The position numbers and the translations under genes were made by a program. From assembly GCF_008831075.1 (NCBI RefSeq), contig NZ_WBJX01000006.1:237762-301761 (forward strand): a stretch of DNA of 64,000 nt. Reading direction: 5' to 3'. The first letter of the stretch is position 1. Every line of letters begins with the position of its first letter. This DNA comes from Pseudoclavibacter terrae (GTDB lineage: Bacteria; Actinomycetota; Actinomycetes; Actinomycetales; Microbacteriaceae). Below the pieces are notes generated by a model. It searched no databases. It was not told the origin of the DNA and was given only the letters and a program-made list of their open reading frames with translations. Shown here one piece after another: positions 1 through 9,482 of this stretch.

Positions 1-1
1 G

Positions 2-1495
2 CTCGGCATCGCCATCGTCGGCGTCCGCGCGTTCGCCATCGGGCGTGCGGTCTTCCGCTACGTCGAACGGCTGCTCGGACACGACGCCTCCTTCCGTCAG
101 CTCGCGGAACTTCGAGTCGGTGTCCTCGAGCGACTGATCCCGCTTGCGCCAGCCGGACTCGCCACGCATCGCCGCGGCGACCTGCTGACCCGCCTCGTGA
201 GCGACGTCGACGAGCTGCAGTTCCTGCCGCTCCGAGTCGCGCAGCCCCTCATCATCGCCGGGCTCACGTCGACGCTCGCCGTCGTCGGCATCTGGCTCGT
301 GAGCGCGCCTGCGGCGATCGTGCTCGCCCTCTGCCTCCTGCTGGCCGGCATCGTCGCGACGGCGACGAACCTGGCCATCTCGGGCCGCGCCGACCGGGAG
401 GCCGCGCCGCTGCGCGCCGCGCTCAACGACCGCATCTACGAGACCGTCTCCACCTTCGAGACGCTCGAGGCATACGGAGCGCTCGACGCGAAGCTCGCGG
501 AGGTCGACGCGGCGGATGCGCGCCTCAGGGACGCGCTCGTCTCCCGGGCTCGGGGCAGCGGCGCGGTCGCCGGCTCCGTGATGCTCTTCTCGGGCCTCGC
601 GACGGCGGGCGCCCTCGCCGTCGGCATCGACCCGACGGTCGACGGCGGCCTGCTCGCGCCCATGCTCACCCTCATCGCGCTGGTGCCGATGGCCCTCTTC
701 GAGATCTTCGCGCAGGTACCCCAGGCGGTGGCCGCCTGGCGTCAGGTCAGAGCGAGCGCGGTTCGCGTCGCCGACGTGGCACCGGGGGACGCGCCGACGA
801 GCCTGCCGGACGCCCAGCCCCTTCCGGAGCCGCGGCAGGGACCGACCCGGCCCGTGACGCTGGCACTCCACGACGTCTCCGCGTCCTGGCCCGGCGCACC
901 AGAGCCCGCCATCCGCGGCATCTCCCTCGAGCTCGCACCGGGCGACCGCCTGCTCGTCGAGGGCGAATCGGGCGCTGGCAAGACGACGCTCGCCAACGTC
1001 CTCGTCCGGTTCCTCGACCACGAAGGCTCGTACCGGCTCAACGGGGTCGAGGCAAAGGAGTACGCGCCCGCACAGGTGCGCGCAGTCGTCGGACTCATCG
1101 AGCAGCGGCCCCACATCTTCGACGAGACCATCAGACAGAACCTGCTCTTCGCGAAGCCAGATGCCGACGACACCGAACTCGAGGCCGTCCTCGGCCGAGT
1201 GGGACTCGGAGAATGGCTCGAAGAGCGGGGCGGACTCGAAGCCAGAGTCGGCGAGCACGGCTCGCTCGTGTCTGGCGGGCAGGCGCAGCGCATCGCCCTC
1301 GCGCGCGGCATCCTGGCAGACTTCCCGGTGCTCGTGCTCGACGAGCCGACGGCCAACGTCGACCCCGCGCTCGCCGACCGGCTCGTGGCTGAGCTGCTCG
1401 ACGCATCCGGTGCCGAACGCTCGGTCGTGATCATCTCGCACACCCCCGTCGACCCATCCCTCGTGACTCGCGCGCTTCGCCTCGGCGGCGAGTAG
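2..1495 (+). CDS. cydC: CydC-like heterodimeric ABC exporter subunit (5' end outside window)
   Basis: C-terminal 497 residues of an ABC exporter half with fused membrane and ATPase domains; the reading frame is open from base 2, so the start lies upstream. With CydD, CydC exports cysteine/glutathione and is needed to assemble cytochrome bd oxidase. The first visible stretch, including FRYVERLLGHDASFR, is typical of CydC. Membrane helices follow, then the ATPase with Walker A GESGAGKTT, signature LVSGGQAQR and Walker B VLVLDEPTANVD. cydD would be expected just upstream. Another exporter of this family is possible, but the N-terminal motif favours CydC. Seen: motifs and truncation by the window edge. 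Known: family role. Confidence 0.85.
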   Translation, partial: LGIAIVGVRAFAIGRAVFRYVERLLGHDASFRQLAELRVGVLERLIPLAPAGLATHRRGDLLTRLVSDVDELQFLPLRVAQPLIIAGLTSTLAVVGIWLVSAPAAIVLALCLLLAGIVATATNLAISGRADREAAPLRAALNDRIYETVSTFETLEAYGALDAKLAEVDAADARLRDALVSRARGSGAVAGSVMLFSGLATAGALAVGIDPTVDGGLLAPMLTLIALVPMALFEIFAQVPQAVAAWRQVRASAVRVADVAPGDAPTSLPDAQPLPEPRQGPTRPVTLALHDVSASWPGAPEPAIRGISLELAPGDRLLVEGESGAGKTTLANVLVRFLDHEGSYRLNGVEAKEYAPAQVRAVVGLIEQRPHIFDETIRQNLLFAKPDADDTELEAVLGRVGLGEWLEERGGLEARVGEHGSLVSGGQAQRIALARGILADFPVLVLDEPTANVDPALADRLVAELLDASGAERSVVIISHTPVDPSLVTRALRLGGE

Positions 1496-1514
1496 TCTTG
1501 GGCGTTGGTGTGCA

Positions 1515-1539
1515 ACGCGAAGAGCCCCGTGCTTCGCGT
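1515..1539 (+). terminator. Hairpin downstream of cydC
   Basis: Perfect 8-bp inverted repeat ACGCGAAG/CTTCGCGT with a 9-nt loop, 20 nt after the cydC stop. A second short GC inverted repeat (CGCCG/CGGCG, about 1548-1561) follows. Neither has a U-tract. It may end the cydC transcript or belong to the leuS leader. Confidence 0.35.
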
Positions 1540-1645
1540 GGAATCCCGCCGCTCGCGGCGAGACCCACCCTCCGTGCAGCAACCGGCAACGCGATGAGAC
1601 CTCCTCACCGCCGAGCGACCTGCAAGAAAATGGAAGAGGAAATCT

Positions 1646-4195
1646 GTGACCGAAGCGACAGGCGCTGAGCCCCAGGACTACGACTACAAGGCTCTCGAGG
1701 CGAAGTGGTCGGCTGAATGGGATCAGCTTCAGCCTTTCGCGACGAACCTCGCGGGCGACGACCGCCCGCGCAAGTACGTCCTCGACATGTTCCCGTACCC
1801 CTCCGGTGACCTGCACATGGGCCACGCCGAGCAGTACGCGCTCGGCGACGCCGTCGCGCGCTACTGGCGTCACCAGGGCTTCAACGTCCTGCACCCCATC
1901 GGCTGGGACTCCTTCGGCCTCCCCGCCGAGAACGCCGCCATCAAGAACGGCGGCGACCCCAAGGACTGGACGTACGAGAACATCGCCCAGCAGCGCGCCT
2001 CCATGAAGCGCTACGCGGCGTCCTTCGACTGGAACCGCGTCATCCACACCTCCGACCCCGAGTACTACCGCTGGAACCAGTGGCTGTTCCTGCAGATGTA
2101 CGAGCGAGGCCTCGCCTACCGCAAGTACTCCGACGTGAACTGGTGCCCGAACGACCAGACCGTGCTCGCCAACGAGCAGGTCATCGACGGACACTGCGAG
2201 CGCTGCGACGCGATCGTCGTGAAGAAGAAGCTCAACCAGTGGTACTTCAAGATCACCGACTACGCCGACCGGCTCATCGACGACCTCAACCAGCTCGAAG
2301 GGCACTGGCCGCAGAAGGTCATCACGATGCAGCGCAACTGGATCGGGCGCTCGCTCGGTGCAGACGTCGACTTCGTCGTCGAGGGCAGGGACGAGCCCGT
2401 CACGGTCTTCACCACGCGACCGGACACGCTCTACGGCGCGACCTTCATGGTTGTCGCTCCGGACTCCGACCTCGCCGCAGAGCTGGCCGAAGGCGCGAGC
2501 GACGACGTGCGCGAGCGCTTCGCCAAGTACCTCGCCGACACGCGCGCGCTCGACTCCATCGACCGCCAGTCGAGCGACCGTCCGAAGACGGGCGTCGACC
2601 TCGGCCGCTTCGCCATCAACCCGCTGAGCGGGGAGCGCCTCCCGATCTGGGCAGCCGACTACGTCCTCGCCGACTACGGGACCGGCGCGATCATGGCCGT
2701 GCCCGCGCACGACCAGCGCGACCTCGACTTCGCGCGCGCCTTCGACCTGCCGGTCAAGGTGGTCGTCGACGTCACGCAGGCCGTCACGGGCGTCATCCCG
2801 ATCATCCCCGAAGACGGCTCGATGCCGGAGTTCGAGGACCTGCACCCCGCCAAGACCGGCGAGGCGCTGTCCGGCGACGGCAGACTCACCAACTCGGGAC
2901 CGCTCGACGGACTCTCGAAGCGCTCGGGCATCCAGGCCGCGATCGAGCTCCTCGACGAGCGCGGCACGGGGCGCGCCGCCAAGAACTACCGACTGCGTGA
3001 CTGGCTGATCTCCCGCCAGCGCTACTGGGGCACGCCCATCCCGATCCTGCACGGCGAGAACGGCAAGGAGGTGCCCGTGCCGCTCGACCAGCTGCCCGTG
3101 CGCCTGCCGGAGGCCGAGGGCCTCGACCTGCGACCCAAGGGCGCCTCGCCGCTGGGCGGTGCGACCGACTGGGTGAACACGGTCGACCCCGAGACGGGCG
3201 AGCCCATGCTGCGCGACACGGACACGATGGACACGTTCGTCGACAGCTCCTGGTACTTCCTGCGCTTCCTGTCGCCGAACAACGAGCTCGCCGCGTTCGA
3301 CGAGAAGACCGCGTCGAGCTGGGCGCCCGTCGACCAGTACGTGGGCGGCGTCGAGCACGCCATCCTGCACCTGCTCTACGCGCGCTTCATCACGAAGGTG
3401 CTGTACGACCTCGGGCACGTCGACTTCACGGAGCCGTTCTCCGCGCTGCTCAACCAGGGCATGGTCGTCATGGACGGCAAGAAGATGTCGAAGTCGAAGG
3501 GCAACGTCGTGAGCCTCTCGGCGGAGCTCGACCAGTACGGCGTCGACGCCGTCCGCCTGACGATGCTCTTCGCGAGCCCCCCTGAAGACGACGTCGACTG
3601 GGCCGATGTGTCCGTCGCGGGCTCTGGCAAGTTCCTGGCGCGCGCCTGGCGCATCTCCGGCGAGGTCACGAGCCCCCTGGGCGTCGACTTCGGCGAGGGC
3701 GACCGGGGCCTGCGTCGCGAGACGCACCGCTTCCTCGCCGACGTCCCGCAGCTCGCGAGCGGGTTCAAGTTCAACGTGGTCATCGCGCGGCTCATGGAGC
3801 TCACCAACGCGACCCGCAAGGCCATCGACTCGGGCGCAGGCCCCGCTGACCCCGCCGTGCGCGAGGCCGCGGAGGCCATCGCCGTCGTGCTCGACATGTA
3901 CGCCCCGCACACGGCGGAGGACATGTGGCAGCGCCTCGGCCACGAGGGCAGCATCTCGCACGTCAAGTGGCCGACGGCCGCCCGCTCGCTGCTCACGCAG
4001 GACCAGGTGACGGCGGTCGTCCAGGTCAACGGCAAGGTGAAGCACCGCCTCGACGTGCCGCCGACCATCGACGAAGCGTCGCTCGAGCAGCTCGCGATCT
4101 CCTCGCCGAAGGTGCAGGCAGCCATCGACGGGCGCGAGATCGTCAAGATCATCGTGCGTGCCCCGAAGCTCGTCAACATCGCCGTCAAGGGCTAG
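1646..4195 (+). CDS. leuS: Leucyl-tRNA synthetase
   Basis: Cytoplasmic class Ia enzyme that charges tRNA-Leu with leucine. The protein is 849 aa, normal for bacterial LeuRS. The HIGH-type motif is HMGH at residues 57-60, preceded by FPYPSGD; the KMSKS motif is at about 613-617 within KKMSKSKGN. An editing (CP1) domain lies between them and an anticodon-binding domain follows. The GTG start is preceded by a purine-rich ribosome site (GGAAGAGGAAA). A strong GC hairpin follows the stop. It appears to be a single-gene transcription unit. Confidence 0.98.
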   Translation: MTEATGAEPQDYDYKALEAKWSAEWDQLQPFATNLAGDDRPRKYVLDMFPYPSGDLHMGHAEQYALGDAVARYWRHQGFNVLHPIGWDSFGLPAENAAIKNGGDPKDWTYENIAQQRASMKRYAASFDWNRVIHTSDPEYYRWNQWLFLQMYERGLAYRKYSDVNWCPNDQTVLANEQVIDGHCERCDAIVVKKKLNQWYFKITDYADRLIDDLNQLEGHWPQKVITMQRNWIGRSLGADVDFVVEGRDEPVTVFTTRPDTLYGATFMVVAPDSDLAAELAEGASDDVRERFAKYLADTRALDSIDRQSSDRPKTGVDLGRFAINPLSGERLPIWAADYVLADYGTGAIMAVPAHDQRDLDFARAFDLPVKVVVDVTQAVTGVIPIIPEDGSMPEFEDLHPAKTGEALSGDGRLTNSGPLDGLSKRSGIQAAIELLDERGTGRAAKNYRLRDWLISRQRYWGTPIPILHGENGKEVPVPLDQLPVRLPEAEGLDLRPKGASPLGGATDWVNTVDPETGEPMLRDTDTMDTFVDSSWYFLRFLSPNNELAAFDEKTASSWAPVDQYVGGVEHAILHLLYARFITKVLYDLGHVDFTEPFSALLNQGMVVMDGKKMSKSKGNVVSLSAELDQYGVDAVRLTMLFASPPEDDVDWADVSVAGSGKFLARAWRISGEVTSPLGVDFGEGDRGLRRETHRFLADVPQLASGFKFNVVIARLMELTNATRKAIDSGAGPADPAVREAAEAIAVVLDMYAPHTAEDMWQRLGHEGSISHVKWPTAARSLLTQDQVTAVVQVNGKVKHRLDVPPTIDEASLEQLAISSPKVQAAIDGREIVKIIVRAPKLVNIAVKG

Positions 4196-4220
4196 CAAGC
4201 CCTCCGCTGACCGGCGCCGG

Positions 4221-4252
4221 ACGCGCCCCCGCTCAGTCGAGCGGGGGCGCGT
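4221..4252 (+). terminator. leuS terminator hairpin
   Basis: Perfect 14-bp stem (4221-4234 with 4239-4252) and a 4-nt AGTC loop, 25 nt after the leuS stop. Very GC-rich with no U-tract, a form common in high-GC actinobacteria. Confidence 0.75.
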
Positions 4253-4296
4253 CTGCGCGTCGGACCGCCTTCGTCACTCCGACTCCCTCTTCCATT

Positions 4297-4360
4297 TCGG
4301 GATGGCTTTCTCGCTTCGGGATGGTTTGTTTCCCATCCCGAAGCGAGAAAGCCATCCCGA
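4297..4360. repeat. Perfect 28-bp palindrome with internal direct repeats
   Basis: Arms 4297-4324 and 4333-4360 are exact reverse complements over 28 nt, with an 8-nt loop TTTGTTTC. Each arm contains the unit TCGGGATGG twice, separated by CTTTCTCGC, so the element carries four copies of the unit. It lies in the leuS-comEA gap, downstream of the separate leuS terminator. It is less GC-rich than its surroundings and has no coding potential. It could be a REP/MITE-like element, a protein-binding site or a cruciform. Confidence 0.85.
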
Positions 4361-4475
4361 GAGTCGGTCACGAGTCGCGCGGCGACTCTGCAGACATGTC
4401 CGCTGAGAGGAGTCAGCTCTCCACAGGATGCGACTTCCCAGGCACCAGGATGCCGGGCGGTCGTAGCGTGCGATC

Positions 4476-5150
4476 GTGTCCGAATCCGAGCTGGCCGACC
4501 TCTTCGAGCGTCCGTCCCGACCGCGCCTGCGGATCGGGGTGGGCGCCGCGGTCGTGCTCGTGCTCGTCGTGCTGGCGGGGGCGATCGCGATCGCAGCGTT
4601 CCGGCCGACGCCGAGCCTGGGAGCTATCGGGGTGCCGTCGCCGTCGGCCAGCTTCGAGCTCGAATCGACGGAGGCGCCCGCTGGCAGCGAGGGGGCGACC
4701 ACCGAGACGCTGCTGGTGCATGTCGTCGGGGCGGTCGGGGCCCCTGGCGTCTACGAGGTCCCACCCGGCGCACGCGTGGTCGACGGCATCGCCGCCGCCG
4801 GAGGCCTGGCGTCCGATGCCGACCCCTCGCTCCTCAATATGGCTCGCATGCTGGTCGACGGCGAGCAGCTGCACGTTCCCCGCCTCGGTGAGGCCCCGCC
4901 TGCGCCGGTCGCGACGGGTGTCGAGCCACCGGCTGCCGGGGGAGGCCCGTCCGCGGGCGGGGTCGTGAACCTGAACACGGCGACGGCGGCCGAGCTCGAG
5001 GAACTGCCTCGGATCGGGCCGGCGATGTCGGCCCGCATCATCGACTACCGCGAGCAGAACGACGGCTTCACGGCCGTCGAAGACCTGTTGGAGGTCGCGG
5101 GCGTCGGCGACGCGACCTACGAGGGCCTCGTCGATCTGGTCACGGTGTGA
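4476..5150 (+). CDS. comEA: ComEA family DNA-binding protein
   Basis: Membrane-anchored DNA receptor of the competence-type uptake machinery. The protein is 224 aa: a single N-terminal membrane helix at about 20-42, an SLBB-type domain (about 75-135, with VHVVGAVGAPGVYEVPPGA), a Pro/Gly/Ala-rich linker, and two helix-hairpin-helix motifs from about 163 (NLNTATAAELEELPRIGP and GVGDATYEGLVDLVTV). The GTG start lies 6 nt after a TAGCGT -10-like box (4464-4469), with no clear ribosome site, suggesting a leaderless mRNA. Its stop overlaps the comEC start (GTGA). ComEA/ComEC pairs are widespread in actinobacteria that are not known to be naturally competent. Confidence 0.93.
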   Translation: MSESELADLFERPSRPRLRIGVGAAVVLVLVVLAGAIAIAAFRPTPSLGAIGVPSPSASFELESTEAPAGSEGATTETLLVHVVGAVGAPGVYEVPPGARVVDGIAAAGGLASDADPSLLNMARMLVDGEQLHVPRLGEAPPAPVATGVEPPAAGGGPSAGGVVNLNTATAAELEELPRIGPAMSARIIDYREQNDGFTAVEDLLEVAGVGDATYEGLVDLVTV

Positions 5151-7711
5151 AGAGCGGCGGCGGCGGAGTCGCGCGCGATCAGGCGCAGGACGGCGTGCTC
5201 CTGCCTTGGCTGCACGCCGAGCGCCTCGGCATCAGGGATGCCCGACTCGTTCCTGCGGCGAGCGCCGTCTGGGGTGTGGCCTGGCTGTGTGTGACGTTCC
5301 CCGAGATCGCCTGGCGGATCACGGTCGGTGCGGTGCTCCTCGCCCTGTGCTGTCTGACGGCGGCGCTCGTCTGGCGGTCCAGGTCGCCCTCCGCGAGCGG
5401 AGTCCTGGCCACCCTGGCCGTCCTGGCCGCGGCAGTGGCACTCGTGGCGGTGAGCGCTGCCGTCCAGCTCCCGGTCCGAGCGCCTGAGGCGCTGCGGGCA
5501 GCCGCTGCCGAGGGGGCGACACTCCGCGCGACGGGGACGCTCACGACCCTCGTGGGTGACAGTGCGGTCGGCGACCGTGAGCAGAGCGGCGACTGGGTCG
5601 GGGCGCAGCTTGAGGAGGCACCGCACTTCGAGGTGCTCCTCGACTCGTTCACGGCTGGGGGAAGCTCGGGAGGGGGCGGGGCCGCGCTCCTCGTCTTCGG
5701 TCAGCTGAGCATGCCGGAGGACGCGGAGGCGCGCATTCCCGGGATCGGCTCGCGGGTCGTGCTGCAGGGCGAGCTTGGCCCGGCCGAGGCAGGCGACAGC
5801 GTGGCGGCCATGGTCTTCCTCGACGCTCCCGCCGAGGTCGTGCGGAGCCCCGGCGGGCTCCTCGAGGTCACCGCGGGCGCGCGGGATGCGTTCGTGGATG
5901 CGGCGCGAGGGCTGCCCGGGCCCGGTTCCCAGCTGCTCCCCGGTTTCTCCGTCGGCGACACTCGCCTCGTGACGCACGAGCTCGATGCCCAGATGAAGGC
6001 CGCCGCCCTCACGCACCTCACCGCCGTCTCCGGTGCGAACTGCGCCATCGTCGTCGCGGCCGTGCTGGTGGTCGGGCGCCTGCTCGGAGTCCGGCGCGGG
6101 GTGAGGCTGGCTCTCGCCTTGGTGGTCCTCGCGGCCTTCGTGGCGCTCGTGACCCCGGAGGGGAGCGTCGTCAGAGCCAGCGTCATGGCAGCCGTCGTGC
6201 TGGCGCTCGAGACCACGTCTCGTCGCGTGAGCGGGCTCGCGCTGCTCTCACTCGCGGTCCTCACCGTGCTCACGGCAGATCCGTGGCGCAGCCGCGAGTA
6301 CGGCTTCGCGCTCTCAGTGCTCGCGACGCTGGGGCTGCTGACGCTCGCGACCCCGATGAGCGACCGCCTCGCGAGGTTCATGCCCCGAGCTCTCGCCATG
6401 GTCCTCGCCGTGCCGACAGCGGCGCAGCTCGCCTGTCAGCCCGTCCTCCTGCTCCTCGCGCCACAGCTCCCGCTCTACGGTGTCGTCGCGAACGTGCTCG
6501 CTGCCCCGGCAGCGCCAGCCGCGACGCTCATCGGTCTCGTCGGCTGTCTCATCCTCGGTCTCGCTCCTTGGCTTGGTCATGCGCTGCTCTGGGTGGCGTG
6601 GGTCCCAGCCCAGTGGATCGGGCTCGTGGCTGGCGCGGTCAGCTCCTGGCCGGGTGCCCTCCTCCCGTGGCCTGGCGGTCTCCTGGGCGCGTTCCTCTGC
6701 CTCGTCGCGGTCGTCGTGCTTGTCCTCCTCATCCAGCGCTGGAGAGCGTGGCTCGCGCTGCTGCTCTGCGTCGCGATGGTCGCCTACCTCGGCACAGTCG
6801 TGGGCCAGGCCGTCCACCTGAGGCGCAGCATCCCGGGCAACTGGCGGTACGCGGCGTGCGACATCGGCCAAGGGGATGCGCTGCTCGTGCGAACGGAAGC
6901 CGGAACGGCGCTTATCGACACCGGTGCGGAGCCCGAGGCGCTGCTGTCCTGCTTCGAGACGCTCGGCGTCCGCGAACTCGCGCTTCTCGTGCTGTCGCAC
7001 TTCGACCTGGACCACACCGGGGCCGCCATGGCGATGGTCGAGTCTGGAGTCACCATCGCGGTGCTTGTCGTCCCTGACACGAGCGAGGCCCGGGAGGAGC
7101 CGCTCGTCGCGGCCCTGAGCGCATCCGGGGCTCAGGTCACGTACGCGGCGAGCGGAGACTCGTGGACGCTCGGCGACCTCACCTGGAGCGCTCTCTGGCC
7201 GAAGCGCGGACGAAGCGGAGAGCCGTCGAGCGGGGGTGGCAACGACGGCAGTCTCGTGACGCTGCTCGAGCCGACGGCGTCGTGCGCGTCCGTCTGCCTG
7301 TCCCTGGCCGCCCTCGGCGACCTGGGGGAGGATGCGCAGCGCGACGTCCTCCGCGAGCACACGCATCCGCGAGCCGACATCGTCAAGATGGCGCACCACG
7401 GCTCGCGCGACCAGAGCGCGCAGCTGTACCAGGAGCTCGGCTCCTCGATCGGGCTCGTCTCGGTCGGTGCCGACAACGGCTACGGGCATCCGACGGATGC
7501 CGCACTCGGGATGCTCACCGCAGCTGGCACGCAGCCGCTGCGCACCGACGAGCTCGGCACCATCGTGGTCGGGGGCACGGTCGGGACTCGCGGCAGCGGT
7601 CTGGATGAGCCGGTGATCGCCGGGATCGAGACCGTGGCACGGACGAGGGGTCGATCGCGCTGGCGCGGGGGCGCTTGGTCCCGAGCCCAGACCCGTCGTC
7701 GCTACCATTGA
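5147..7711 (+). CDS. comEC: ComEC/Rec2 family DNA uptake channel
   Basis: Polytopic membrane protein (854 aa) that in competent bacteria carries single-stranded DNA across the membrane. Visible parts are an N-terminal hydrophobic and extracellular region, a Competence domain with many helices (about 280-560), and a C-terminal metallo-beta-lactamase domain. The latter has SHFDLDHTG at about 616 and MAHHGSRDQ at about 747, metal-site motifs of ComEC nuclease-like domains. The start overlaps comEA by 4 nt (GTGA), indicating translational coupling. It ends 3 nt before holA. DNA uptake in this strain is inferred only. Confidence 0.93.
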   Translation: MKSGGGGVARDQAQDGVLLPWLHAERLGIRDARLVPAASAVWGVAWLCVTFPEIAWRITVGAVLLALCCLTAALVWRSRSPSASGVLATLAVLAAAVALVAVSAAVQLPVRAPEALRAAAAEGATLRATGTLTTLVGDSAVGDREQSGDWVGAQLEEAPHFEVLLDSFTAGGSSGGGGAALLVFGQLSMPEDAEARIPGIGSRVVLQGELGPAEAGDSVAAMVFLDAPAEVVRSPGGLLEVTAGARDAFVDAARGLPGPGSQLLPGFSVGDTRLVTHELDAQMKAAALTHLTAVSGANCAIVVAAVLVVGRLLGVRRGVRLALALVVLAAFVALVTPEGSVVRASVMAAVVLALETTSRRVSGLALLSLAVLTVLTADPWRSREYGFALSVLATLGLLTLATPMSDRLARFMPRALAMVLAVPTAAQLACQPVLLLLAPQLPLYGVVANVLAAPAAPAATLIGLVGCLILGLAPWLGHALLWVAWVPAQWIGLVAGAVSSWPGALLPWPGGLLGAFLCLVAVVVLVLLIQRWRAWLALLLCVAMVAYLGTVVGQAVHLRRSIPGNWRYAACDIGQGDALLVRTEAGTALIDTGAEPEALLSCFETLGVRELALLVLSHFDLDHTGAAMAMVESGVTIAVLVVPDTSEAREEPLVAALSASGAQVTYAASGDSWTLGDLTWSALWPKRGRSGEPSSGGGNDGSLVTLLEPTASCASVCLSLAALGDLGEDAQRDVLREHTHPRADIVKMAHHGSRDQSAQLYQELGSSIGLVSVGADNGYGHPTDAALGMLTAAGTQPLRTDELGTIVVGGTVGTRGSGLDEPVIAGIETVARTRGRSRWRGGAWSRAQTRRRYH

Positions 7712-7714
7712 CGC

Positions 7715-8728
7715 ATGGCACAGGCGAAGCGGGCGAGCACCCCCAAGAGGGCGATCCCCGTCCTCACCCACCGCGAGGTGCGGCCGGCCGGCATCGTCCT
7801 CGTCAGCGGCCCGGAGGACTACTTCGCCGAGACCGCGATCACGCGTCTGCGCGACGTGCTCCGCGCCGAGTCGCCCGACCTCGAGATCACCGAGATCGAG
7901 GCCTCCGGGTACTCGAGCGGCTACCTCACGACGCTCGTGAGCCCATCCCTGTTCTTCGAGCCGCGCCTCGTCATCATCCGCGGAGTGCAGCAGTGCACCG
8001 ACGCGCTCATCGCCGACGTCGTGGACTACACGAAGATTCCCGTGGATGGCGCAACCCTGGTGCTCAGGCACGGCGGGGGAGTGCGCGGCAAGAAGCTCCT
8101 CGACGCGGTCCGGGCGGCCAAGGACGTCGCCGTCGAGATCGACTGCCAGAAGCCGAAGCCGAGCGAGCTCGTCGACGTCGTCGTCGCCGAGGTCCGAGGC
8201 GCCGGCCGACGCATCGAGCCGCAGGCCGCCGCGCTGCTTGTCGCCGCCTTCAACACCGACCTCGCCGAGCTCATCGGCGCCGCCCGTCAGCTCCTGACGG
8301 TCACGAGCGACACCATCACCGACGAGCACGTCGACAAGTACTTCGGTGGCCGCGTCGAGACGACGGGCTTCAAGATCGCGGATGCGGCGCTCGCCGGGCG
8401 AGTCCGCGACGCGCTCGCGCTTGTCCGACACGGGTTCTCCACCGGGCTGCACCCCGTGCCGATCGTCTCCGCCGTCGCCTCGAAGCTGCGCATCATGGCG
8501 AAGGTGCAGGGCCTCAGCGGGTCGGACGCGCAGATCGCGAGCCGTGCCGGGGCGTCCCCCTGGCAGGTCGGCCAGGCCCGTCGTGAGCTGCGCGACTGGG
8601 ATGACTCGTCGCTCGGACGCGCCATCACGCTCGTCGCCGAGACCGACCACGCCGTCAAAGGCGGAGGCAAGGACCCGCAGTTCGCCGTGGAGCGGATGCT
8701 CCGCTGCATCGCACTTCGCGACGTCTGA
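7715..8728 (+). CDS. holA: DNA polymerase III subunit delta
   Basis: Clamp-loader subunit that opens the beta sliding clamp during replication. The protein is 337 aa, normal for HolA. The N-terminal domain contains LVSGPEDYFAETAI, which matches the start of the delta fold, and the C-terminal collar region includes KHPYVVQK-like family positions less clearly. Its position directly after comEC is common in bacteria. The start ATG is 6 nt after TACCAT (7703-7708), a possible leaderless promoter overlapping the end of comEC. No strong ribosome site is visible. Confidence 0.93.
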   Translation: MAQAKRASTPKRAIPVLTHREVRPAGIVLVSGPEDYFAETAITRLRDVLRAESPDLEITEIEASGYSSGYLTTLVSPSLFFEPRLVIIRGVQQCTDALIADVVDYTKIPVDGATLVLRHGGGVRGKKLLDAVRAAKDVAVEIDCQKPKPSELVDVVVAEVRGAGRRIEPQAAALLVAAFNTDLAELIGAARQLLTVTSDTITDEHVDKYFGGRVETTGFKIADAALAGRVRDALALVRHGFSTGLHPVPIVSAVASKLRIMAKVQGLSGSDAQIASRAGASPWQVGQARRELRDWDDSSLGRAITLVAETDHAVKGGGKDPQFAVERMLRCIALRDV

Positions 8729-8833
8729 CCGCATTCGCCCCCCCGGGCCACCTTCAGCTGACCGGCTTCGGTGATGGAACGGCGCCCGCGTGTCCTCGGC
8801 ACTCGCCGGAGAGCCCTTGATCACGCACGTTGG

Positions 8834-9472
8834 TCACGAGGTCCGACCGTCGCCCGGGGTCAGGCCTGAGACGTTCCGACCCGAGAGCTTCGCGGCGACC
8901 CGCAGCACGGTGCCCCACGTGCGGACGGTCGCCGGTCCGCTCGACGTGTCCGAGCTCTTCGGCCTGCCGAGGCGCTGCAGCACGGGCGACTGGATCTGCC
9001 CGTTGGGGCAGGAAACGTAGATCTCGCGGCCGCGCACGGCCCAGCGGTCCTCCTCGAGGTCGACGCCCTCAAGCGCGGCCACCGCGCGCTCCTGGGGTGG
9101 CTCCGCGCAGAACACGACGACGTAGCGGCTCGGATGCGGGTCGAGGGCCCTGAACGGGTCCAGCTCGACAACCGCTCGCCATTCGTCCGCGTCGCGCACG
9201 AGCGTGGGGACGTCGAGGTCGAAGGCGGCCGCCATCTCGGCGCGGAGCCTCGTCTCGAGTTCGCTGTTCGCGACCTCGGCGGGGGCGTCGAGCAGCACGT
9301 TGCCCGTCTGCAGCACCGTCGCGATGCTGGTGTGCCCGGCAGCCTCGAGCGCGGCCTTGAGGTCCGCCATCGGGAGCTTCCGGTGCTGACCCAGGTTGAT
9401 GCTCTGCAGGAGGGCGACACGACGAATCGACCCCCGCGCCTCGGACGAGGCTGCGGGGGTCGATGTCGGCAT
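8834..9472 (-). CDS. DUF1697 family protein
   Basis: A 212-aa protein of unknown biochemical function. The DUF1697 signature is clear: VALLQSINLGQHRKLPMADL, then LQTGNVLL, and a C-terminal part with RTWGTVLRVAAKL (family form: N-R-N/T-W-x-T-V-x-K/R-L). The chosen ATG (9470-9472) adds about 15 residues before the conserved VALL. That start places the rpsT terminator hairpin inside the coding sequence. The only start-like codon after the hairpin is a rare ATT just before RRVALL. The start is therefore uncertain although the gene is well supported. It is convergent with holA and downstream of rpsT. Confidence 0.82.
   Translation of the reverse strand: MPTSTPAASSEARGSIRRVALLQSINLGQHRKLPMADLKAALEAAGHTSIATVLQTGNVLLDAPAEVANSELETRLRAEMAAAFDLDVPTLVRDADEWRAVVELDPFRALDPHPSRYVVVFCAEPPQERAVAALEGVDLEEDRWAVRGREIYVSCPNGQIQSPVLQRLGRPKSSDTSSGPATVRTWGTVLRVAAKLSGRNVSGLTPGDGRTS
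9427..9463 (-). terminator. rpsT terminator hairpin
   Basis: Inverted repeat TCGACCCCCGC/GCGGGGGTCGA (11 bp) continued by CCTC/GAGG across a small bulge, with a GGAC loop. It begins 20 nt after the rpsT stop on the minus strand. No strong U-tract. It overlaps the predicted N-terminal codons of the DUF1697 gene. Confidence 0.7.
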
Positions 9473-9482
9473 GACGGGAGGC

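Noticed and set aside
1496..1645. T-box or leader peptide before leuS
   Set aside because: No T-box AG bulge/UGGN element or Leu-rich leader ORF could be seen; only short hairpins.
6314..8824. 836-codon open frame on the minus strand across comEC and holA
   Set aside because: The translation is low-complexity (Arg/Glu/Asp/Ala/Gly-rich) as expected for the antisense of GC-rich genes, and both plus-strand genes are well supported.
8729..8833. Terminator between convergent holA and DUF1697
   Set aside because: No stem longer than about 5 bp was seen in this gap.
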